Assembly (NCBI RefSeq): GCF_008704205.1
Contig: NZ_VXLC01000035.1
Span: 1-64,000 of the forward strand
Source of the DNA: Nocardia colli
GTDB taxonomy: Bacteria; Actinomycetota; Actinomycetes; Mycobacteriales; Mycobacteriaceae
Length of the DNA stretch: 64,000 bases
Direction of reading: 5' to 3'
A model generated the notes under the pieces. That model saw only the letters and a program-made list of their open reading frames with translations, searched no databases and was not told the DNA's origin. The position numbers were made by a program, and so were the translations under genes. Of the stretch, positions 17,129-24,300 are shown in pieces. Each line of letters begins with the position of its first letter. Position 1 is the first letter of the stretch.

Positions 17129-17297
17129 CGCGCTACCTTCCCGAACACCGAGAGCGCCGCCCGGAAATGCTGCCCCACGCGGAACCTGATACCGAGACGG
17201 TCCCTGGCCCGCCGTGGTCGGCCGCCGTGGCGGGTAGCGGAATGTGTGAAACTGATCCTGGATGTCACCGAAAAATAAACAAACAAAAGGTTTTTCA
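17125..17297 (-). CDS. Small leader-like ORF coupled to dprA
   Basis: 56 residues (MKNLLFVYFSVTSRISF then an Arg-rich tail). AGAAGGAG lies 7 bases before the ATG at 17297, the only good ribosome site upstream of dprA. Its TGA overlaps the dprA GTG. Low complexity and high Arg content suggest it may exist mainly to deliver ribosomes to dprA; a small membrane-associated peptide is also possible. Confidence 0.5.
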
Positions 17298-17533
17298 TGG
17301 CGGAACTCCTTCTCTGGGGTGGGAGGTGGCATTCGGAGTGGGTAGGTGGAGTGGGAGCTGAGCGTTGTCCAAACACTGCGGTAAGCGCGCGAACGGAAAT
17401 GCTGCATATTGGGGTGAGCGTGCACTCCGGCACGCGAGCCCGGCAGCGCTGCGTGCGAAACCACCTGGTGCGGAAAAACATTGACCATTTCGCTGGCGTA
17501 ACGAGATGATTCGTGAACGCTGTGCGGTCGGGT

Positions 17534-17643
17534 CGTGGGCGGTGGGCGCACTGCACAAGACACCGGCGGCCGTCACTGAGCAGGGCGAGCCGAGTTCGAG
17601 CGTGCGGCCGCCGGGGTAGAGTGCGCCCGCCCACCGCCCCACG
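17534..17643 (-). repeat. Covarying stem-loop, family copy 2
   Basis: CGTGGGCGGTGGGCGCACT pairs with AGTGCGCCCGCCCACCG followed by CCCCACG, with the same four-base asymmetry as in the other copies. The middle stem is CACCGGCGGCCG/CGGCCGCCGGGG; the apex is less regular. It lies between the stop of the 17.7-kb gene and the leader-dprA-comM unit, about 235 bases before the leader ATG. Confidence 0.85.
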
Positions 17644-17674
17644 GACCGGGAGTGGCGACGGGGAATGTCATCAA

Positions 17675-17983
17675 TTAGGTTCCAGCCGAACCAGTTTCGG
17701 AACGACGGTGAGGACGGCGTGATGTTGTTTCGTCTCCGCCGGGAATGGTGGCGAGGTCGAGGTCGGCTTGCCAGTTGCGCCAGGCGCCCGCGATCGAGGG
17801 GCGGGAGGTGTCGGCGGCGACCAGGACCGCGTAGGCGCGTCCGAAGTCGATCGCATCTGCGGAGCCGATGCCGGCGGCGTCGCAGTAGCCGCGGGCGTAG
17901 CCGATGGCCTCGAAACACATCAGGTGCGCCAAGCGGTTCTCGATCGCCGCCAGCCACTGTTCGTTACTCGGTACCCGGCTCAT
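17675..17983 (-). CDS. Small hypothetical protein coupled to the DUF4192 gene
   Basis: 102 residues: EQWLAAIENRLAHLMCFEAIGYARGYCDAAG, then ADAIDFGRAYAVLVAADT and WRNWQADLDLATIP. It appears mostly helical. The ATG at 17983 overlaps the DUF4192 stop by four bases, so the two are cotranslated. The family is not recognised. Confidence 0.6.
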   Translation of the reverse strand: MSRVPSNEQWLAAIENRLAHLMCFEAIGYARGYCDAAGIGSADAIDFGRAYAVLVAADTSRPSIAGAWRNWQADLDLATIPGGDETTSRRPHRRSETGSAGT

Positions 17984-19074
17984 GAGGATCCCTCCGGCGG
18001 ATCAATCTGGATGCCGAGGTCCCGCACGATCTCGGTGCCGTGGCGGGCGAGTTGACGCATGTTGAACGGGTCCAGGCCGATTTCGAGCGCACCCGCGAGC
18101 ATGATCGCGAAATCGTGGTACGGGTCAGCATCCAGTGCGGTCTGGAGCGCGATCCCGGCCAGGACGCCGTCGCCGCGGACGTAGGCGCTGTAGGCGAGCA
18201 AGACCGCGGCCTCTGCCCGCTGCGGGCCGGGCAGCGTCCGGGTCAGATGCGTCCACAACGATTCCGCCGACCGGCGGTAGTTGCTCAAACCCGTGGACAG
18301 CAACCCGTCGCGGACCCGGTGATCGGCGAGAACAGCCGCGATCTCGGCAGATTCACGATCAGTCGGGACGTGACCGGTTTCGCAGGCGGCAATGACCCCG
18401 AGCACGCGCCGATACCCCCAACGACTACCGCCGTCGGGATCTCCGTCGTGGCGCCTAACGGCATAACGACGCCGGACCGCAGCCCGTGCGGCAGGGAGCA
18501 AGCGGCCGATCCGCTCCACCGCCTCGTGATCGGGTTGGACTGCGGCAACACGGCCGGAACGCGAGGCATACAGCGGTTGACCCTTCGCGACCACCATCGC
18601 AGTGACCACCGAAGATTTGGGGTCGGGGATAACGCCCTGTGCGGGCCGCCCGAGCAGACTCCACCATCGCGAACCCGGCTCGATCGCTGCCGTCGCCCAG
18701 CTACCTAAGAGGCCGATCTCACGGTCGGCGAGGATGAGGGCAAGATCAGTGATCAGCGCTGTATGAGAATCGCTTTCGGAGACAGTCGCGCGATCGTCGA
18801 TCACGACGGCCAGGACCTCGGTCGCACCATCGGAAATACACAACCTGGTGACCGCCGCGGCAACGAGTTCAGCCCGTTCGTTACCGATTTCGGCCGGCAG
18901 GTCGAGGTCGAAACGCATCACCGCGAATACGTGTGTCGAATCGAGCGGGGGATCACACGCGGAATCTTTCAACACCACCACGAGCAGAGAACGTTCAGGA
19001 ACGAAGCCGAGCATGGCCGGAATCGCAGCGATGATCTCGCCGGGATCCTCGAGATAGGCGCGCGAGGAGGACAC
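17980..19074 (-). CDS. DUF4192 family protein
   Basis: 364 residues of the actinobacterial DUF4192 family: DPGEIIAAIPAMLGFVPERSLLVVVL near the N-terminus, RFDLDLPAEIGNERAEL, VLAVVIDDR, and C-terminal AEAAVLLAYSAYVRGDG plus ALDADPYHDFAIMLAGALEIGLDP. The function is unknown; the family is common on actinobacterial chromosomes and mobile elements. The start is GTG at 19074, preceded by AAAGGAG. A family hairpin lies about 105 bases upstream. Confidence 0.85.
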   Translation of the reverse strand: MSSSRAYLEDPGEIIAAIPAMLGFVPERSLLVVVLKDSACDPPLDSTHVFAVMRFDLDLPAEIGNERAELVAAAVTRLCISDGATEVLAVVIDDRATVSESDSHTALITDLALILADREIGLLGSWATAAIEPGSRWWSLLGRPAQGVIPDPKSSVVTAMVVAKGQPLYASRSGRVAAVQPDHEAVERIGRLLPAARAAVRRRYAVRRHDGDPDGGSRWGYRRVLGVIAACETGHVPTDRESAEIAAVLADHRVRDGLLSTGLSNYRRSAESLWTHLTRTLPGPQRAEAAVLLAYSAYVRGDGVLAGIALQTALDADPYHDFAIMLAGALEIGLDPFNMRQLARHGTEIVRDLGIQIDPPEGSS

Positions 19075-19179
19075 GGTAACTCCTTTGCTGAGAACAGGAT
19101 TGGCGCGAACAAACCGAAATCAGCCGGTTTCCTCGCCGCTCGCCGACGGCAAGCGATTCAACCCACCCCGTCTCGCAAC

Positions 19180-19307
19180 GAGTCGTTGGGCGGTGGGCGC
19201 ACTCCAACTACGCCGATGGCGTCAGACGGGCGTCAAGGCGCACGCTCTTCGCGCCTTGACCCCGTCGCCACCGGCGTAGAGTGCGCCCGCCCGCCGACCA
19301 ACGACTC
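19180..19307 (-). repeat. Covarying stem-loop, family copy 3
   Basis: The outer stem GAGTCGTTGG/CCAACGACTC is exact and differs from copies 1 and 2. It continues with GCGGTGGGCGCACT opposite AGTGCGCCCGCCCGCCG, a middle TACGCCGATGGCG/CGCCACCGGCGTA, and an apical CGTCAAGGCGC/GCGCCTTGAC. It lies upstream of the DUF4192 operon and is the clearest of the three. Confidence 0.88.
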
Positions 19308-19406
19308 CGCACGACACCGCCGTGTTCGTGCAGGTCGTACGGTCTATGTCCGCTTAAACTGGGCGACGTCAGATGCACGTTTCTCGAAATGTGGAACGAG
19401 GTAGTC

Positions 19407-19598
19407 ATGGCAGCCAAGTTCGAATTGTTCGCCGACGCAGCGGGCAAGATCCGGTGGCGACTCAAGGCGGGCAACGGCGAGGTGATCGCCCAGAGCCAGG
19501 CCTACGGGAATCGAGACGCAGCCAAGAAGGGCATTGCGTCGGTGCAGAGCAATGCCGCCGGTGCCGAGGTTGTCGACCTCGTCGACGCGGCAAAGTAG
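19407..19598 (+). CDS. DUF1508/YegP-like small protein
   Basis: 63 residues, one DUF1508 (UPF0339) repeat: MAAKFELFADAAGKIRWRLK followed by GEVIAQSQAYGNRDAAKKGIASV. Members are small beta-alpha proteins of unknown role, often with one or two repeats. The ATG at 19407 follows GAACGAGG. It points away from the leading-region genes and ends at a clear intrinsic terminator. Confidence 0.8.
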   Translation: MAAKFELFADAAGKIRWRLKAGNGEVIAQSQAYGNRDAAKKGIASVQSNAAGAEVVDLVDAAK

Positions 19599-19605
19599 CT
19601 CTTCT

Positions 19606-19650
19606 GACTCAGCCTTCGATCGGGGCGTTCGATCGGAGGCTCAGTCTTTC
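19606..19650 (+). terminator. Intrinsic terminator after the DUF1508 gene
   Basis: GACTCAGCCTTCGATCG (19606-19622) pairs with 19630-19646 with two mismatches, then TTTC. It lies 8 bases past the stop. Confidence 0.7.
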
Positions 19651-20220
19651 GGGTCGCACTCGCCGGCCGAGCCCGCGCGGCCGGTTCCGAACGCGTGGGT
19701 CGCGGCATCATCGCGCGTTTCACGCGCCTCTGTTCGGTGCTGCTGTCAAATTGGTGGGTGGGCATCGGACGACCCGGTAGGTACCTGCTGAGTAATGGGA
19801 CAGACGATCGTGTGACGTTGTTCCACGACGGCAGGGTGAAAGTGTGGTCCCGCTTCCACTTGTGGGAGATCGCCGAATCTGGTCGACACAACGCGTTGGG
19901 CGAGTTCGTGCGGATCAGTGCGGACGGGCACTCGAGGTGCAGGGGCCATCGGGCCTCCGCGAAAAACCAATCTTCATTACATCGACAGAGTGAAATCGCA
20001 CGTAGGGGCCGATTTCTCGCTTCCGCTGAGTCGGGCCGAGTCGGGTACGAGTCGTGGAAGGAGACACCGATGGGCGAGCAGGCGAGATCACGCACGGCAC
20101 GATCTCGACCGCCGCCTGACCTCGGCTGGTTGAGCGGTCGGGGCGAGCCCCACGCGGCATCGAGACACCGCGGTGATCTCGTCGCTCATCATGGGCAGTA
20201 TCGACGTGCAATTGGAATGT
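19651..20220. other. 570-base stretch without a convincing gene
   Basis: A plus-strand frame (19695-20240) has a plausible central part (RYLLSNGTDDRVTLFHDGRVKVW, then FHLWEIAESGRHNALGEFVRI) but a low-complexity tail and no good ribosome site. It may be a decayed small gene. The region is less GC-rich than its surroundings. Confidence 0.35.
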
Positions 20221-21303
20221 CTAGCTCTCGGAGTGGGTGATGGTGACGCCGAGGGCGAGTCGGTCTTTGCCGACGGTGTGTTCGAGGGCGGTGTACAGGT
20301 CGGGACGGAGGAGCAGATCGGCGCCCTCGACAGCGGGTTCGAGGGGGTGGTAGCTGCCGTCGTGGATGAGGAAGCCGCGCCAGTGCCGGCCGACGAGCGC
20401 TGGGCCGTTGTCGTCGATGAGAAGGTGCCGGAGTGCTGGTGTTTCGGGCCGGAGGCCGAGAAGGGCGATGACTTCGATTCGGGGAACGAGTGTGGGCCAA
20501 TGTAATCCTATGCCGCGTTCGCGGTCGGGAGCTCCTGGTTGACCTTCGTAGTCGGTGAGGGCGGCGAGAGGTCCTTGGGTGTTGCTGAGAATTGTTCGGG
20601 CGTAGGCGGTGTCGATGTGTGGCGCGAGTTGATTGCGGGCCGCTGCCCAGGAGTTTGGTGGGCTGCTGGACAGCGGTGTACTGCCGGATGGTGGTGGCCC
20701 ATCGCATATTTCGAGTCCGGTGATGATCAATATGCGCCGAGCGGGGGTGCGAGGATGGGACAAGGCGAGCGTTCTCTGGTGTTCGATCATCCCGAGTTGG
20801 ACCCACCCCGGGTATGGTGCCTCAACGACGAGTGGTGGTTGCCCGTCGGTTCCGGTGAGTTGCCGGACATCGTCGAGCATGGTTGCACCGGCTGGTGGCC
20901 ATTCGGTGTCGTCGTCGAGCCACGGGATGGGTGTCAGTGACCAGCTGAGCACGCTGGGTCGTGTCGGGGGGCGTGGAACGCGGGAGGCTTCGCACCGCAG
21001 TGGCCATTGCGCATTCGATGAGAGGTGTGTTTGGGCGCGCGGAAGGCCTGCGGCCGCTTCTTGGAGGTCGTTCTCGATGGTTTCTTCGTCTACGAGATAC
21101 GCGTCGGGTATGCGTCTACTGGATGGCGACCGCAGGCTGTCGATCTGCGCAGGGCCGCGTTTCTCTAAATAGTCCACGCGGCGAGTGATCCGGTCGATGA
21201 CTGCTTCGCGCAGCCCTGCGGGGTTGCCTGCGTTATCGAGGCGTTCCCCGATGAACATGTCGACTAGGCCTTCCACGCGCTGTTGGGGTGTCTCAAATGT
21301 CAC
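20221..21303 (-). CDS. Unknown protein coupled to the Avs-like NTPase
   Basis: 360 residues, not recognised. The N-terminal 80 residues are helical and charged (QQRVEGLVDMFIGERLDNAG, DRITRRVDYLEKRG). The rest is beta-rich with many Pro and Trp (PYPGWVQLGMIEHQRTLALSH, RIEVIALLGLRPETPALRHLL, GRHWRGFLIHDGSYHPLEPAVEG). The start GTG at 21303 overlaps the NTPase stop (GTGA), so it is probably cotranslated with the NTPase and belongs to the same system, perhaps as sensor, regulator or self-protection factor. Confidence 0.65.
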   Translation of the reverse strand: MTFETPQQRVEGLVDMFIGERLDNAGNPAGLREAVIDRITRRVDYLEKRGPAQIDSLRSPSSRRIPDAYLVDEETIENDLQEAAAGLPRAQTHLSSNAQWPLRCEASRVPRPPTRPSVLSWSLTPIPWLDDDTEWPPAGATMLDDVRQLTGTDGQPPLVVEAPYPGWVQLGMIEHQRTLALSHPRTPARRILIITGLEICDGPPPSGSTPLSSSPPNSWAAARNQLAPHIDTAYARTILSNTQGPLAALTDYEGQPGAPDRERGIGLHWPTLVPRIEVIALLGLRPETPALRHLLIDDNGPALVGRHWRGFLIHDGSYHPLEPAVEGADLLLRPDLYTALEHTVGKDRLALGVTITHSES

Positions 21304-24300
21304 TGATGCTCCCTGGGCAGTTGATGGAATGCGGTACCGATCTGCGGTGCGGCTTCGGTTACCTGCCGGGCCGGATACGCGCGGCCGTACATATCGAGGA
21401 TCCGGGCTGCGAGCGCATGTACCGAGAGCCAGTCGGTGGAGACGAGCCGGGTCAATTCGGTCGCCAGTTCATCGCTGAGTTCGTTTTGAGGACAGGTTCG
21501 AAGGACGTCCAGAAGCCATGTTGTTCGGCCTGCGTCGAGAGCCAGGGCGAGTACGTGAGCGAGTGCCGCTTGTCCGATGGTTGGACGGCAGGTGAGTAGC
21601 AGAGCGGTCGCGAGCAGTGTCCGCCGCAGGTCGGCCCGCATCGGTTGTGAGATCGTCGCGAGTGCGAGTGTGGCCATCGCGTGGTCCAGATTTTCTTGTG
21701 TGTCGGGGTTGGCTGTCGGCCGGTAGGTGTGGTCGGATCTGCTCGCTGTTCCCGGAAGTCGGTGTTTAATTATGGAAAATGCAGCGTTCCAGCACGCGGC
21801 TGCGGTTCCTTCCTGGGTGTCGGTCGGCCTTGCGGCGAATGCCGCGACTATTGCCTGGGTGATGCCGTAGGCGCGTTGCGCGTCGGCGTCGACTGTCGCA
21901 GCCACCGCAGCGGCCAGAGTTCGTTCTGCGATCGCCGGCTCGAGGTCGTGGGCGGCGGTCCACAGTCGCGTTCGTTCCCTGCCGGCGAACGTCCGCCAGC
22001 CTCCTCCGCCGCGGATGCGGATGTAGGCGAGCGTCAGGCAGTAGCTGGCGACCGTGGTCAATGCGTCGGATGTGCCGTCACAGCGGAGGGCGAGGCCCTC
22101 ACCGAGGGTGGCGAAGATTTCGTTGTCGGAGTGGCGGGATATTTCGCGGGCGACGTCATCGATGAGGTCGATTCCGGCTTCGGCTCCGCTGTCGACGGTC
22201 ACTTCGAGGATGCGCCAGCCGATGGCATTCGCCAATGCATCGATATCCCACCGCGGTGCTGTGGGGTCGTCGCGGTACTGCTTGTGCTTGTAGTCACGCG
22301 CCGCGAGCACCGCACCGGCGCGGCCTGCGGGGATGATGGGACGTTGACTGTTGACCAGGTGCCGTTGCGTCTCGATCGAGTCAGGCCTGTGGCCGGAACC
22401 CCAGGGCAGACTGTTTCGGACGTCCTGCTCGGCCCGCGGCGTCCGGATACCGAACTGAGAGCCGCCGAGCCGGACGATCGCGTCAACCAGCTCGGGTGTG
22501 ACGATCGTTTTTGGCTGGTCGCTGGAGTACATCATCGCTTGGTCGTCGTAGGATGCCGCGATGTTGTTCGCGAAGATGGCGAGCATCGAGTCGATCCGCG
22601 GACCGACTCCGGTCTCACAGTGAAGGCGTCTCAGCAGCCGCAGATCAGTGTCCGGTCGGCGCCAGCCCGTCCCGACAGTCAGTCGAAGCGCAGCAAGAAC
22701 CACAGGGTCGGCGGTCTCGACCCGGTTCTCCAGGAGGTGCGTGTGTGCGGAATGTACGCGGCTGTCTTCGAATCCGAGATGCCCCATAAGGATGTCAGCG
22801 CCGTCGATCGCTGCGGCGGTCGGGTCGATGCTCGCGGCTTTTTCCCACCACGAGTTCACGAAGTGTGAGGTGTCGCGTCCGTCGGTGTGTTGCCAAACCA
22901 GATACGTGAGATCGATGAGTTTTGCGAGATCCGCACGAGCGGTGTCGATGTCGACCTCGGCAATGTCTTCGATGCTGTCAATGATTTCAGAGATGGTCGG
23001 ATCTTTATGTCCGCCGTAGCTGGCAAGCAACAGGCATGCACGCTTCCAGCAGTTGCCTGCTTCGTCTGTGACTCCGGCGGCGCAGCAGATGCGGGCCGCC
23101 GCGAGTTCGAAGCCAGCGGTCACTCGATACGGGGTGGTGGTGTCCTTGCGGCGTTCGCGGATCACAGTCATCAGAGCATGGATGGCGTCTACTCCGATGC
23201 GGCCGGAGACTCGGGAGAGGATTTCGAGGAGGTCGTTGGTTGTGAGGGGACCGTTCTCGGGCAGTCCCAGATTGGAGGAGGTGGTAGTGCCGTCGCCAAT
23301 AGCGATGAGGCGGTCCAGAACGGCATCCAAGTCGCAATGTTGCACGACGACAAGGGATTTCTCGATAGTTTCGTGGACCAGCGGGTGTACGAAGTACAGA
23401 TCGCAGGCTCGGGGCTTACCGGTGAACGGCTTCGCTTCTGCCGCCAGATCTGTGAGTGCCACATCCACTGCGGTGGACGCAGCTTCCGGTGAGGTGGTGC
23501 CCGCGGCGACGTCGTCGGCGATACCGATGGTGGCGACGGTGTACCGCATCCACGCGCGGTAGAAACCGGGGCCGCTGAGCGTGGGGTTGAGTGCCAGCGG
23601 GATGCTGCGGTTGATCGCGTGCGCGAGTGCGAGATAGCCGAGCCATTGCCGGACGGCACTGTGATCGGCGGCAGGGGCGGCCACGACCGCCCGGGTGATC
23701 TTCTGGAGTTCTGCTTCAAGATCAGTGGTCCCGAGGTTGGCGAGGATTTCATAAGCGGGGATACCGTGGCGGAGGTATCTGCTGATGTCGAGCGCTGGAG
23801 CGCGAGTGCATGCTTCTTGAGCGAGAGCGGCCGGATCCGGCAGTCCGGGGGTCCCAATGGCTGCGAGGTCGGCGAGCGTCAGGTATACTTGTGCTGCCTT
23901 GTCCCGGTTCGTCATCGCCGCGGCAACGGCGGGCATGACTGCCGGTGGGAGACCGGCAGTGAACACGACGGTGAGATCGTTTAGCGACGCATCATGGTCC
24001 AATTCAAGGTGCTCGGCCACTCGATCGGCGAGGTCATTGCCGATGTCGTCACGTTGAGTGCGCAGACGCAGCGCCCCGAGCTGCAGGGCGAGCTGCAGAG
24101 CGCCGTCGCGGTTCGAACCGTTATCGCCGCCGCCTCGTTCTACTTCCCGGTCATGGGCTTCGATGTAAGCCTTCCACGGCGCGGCGACACCGGCTTGGTC
24201 GATCGCCCGGCAAAGGCGCAGCCCCCACTGCGACGGGAAGGTCGGGCGCCCTTCGTAGACAAGACGTTCGGCGACGGTGTCAGCGCCGAGAACCGAGACT

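Noticed and set aside
15415..19307. The repeated stem-loops as a CRISPR array or insertion-sequence ends
   Set aside because: Copies are about 2 kb apart with genes between, have no spacers, no target duplications and no transposase; covarying stems argue for a folded element instead.
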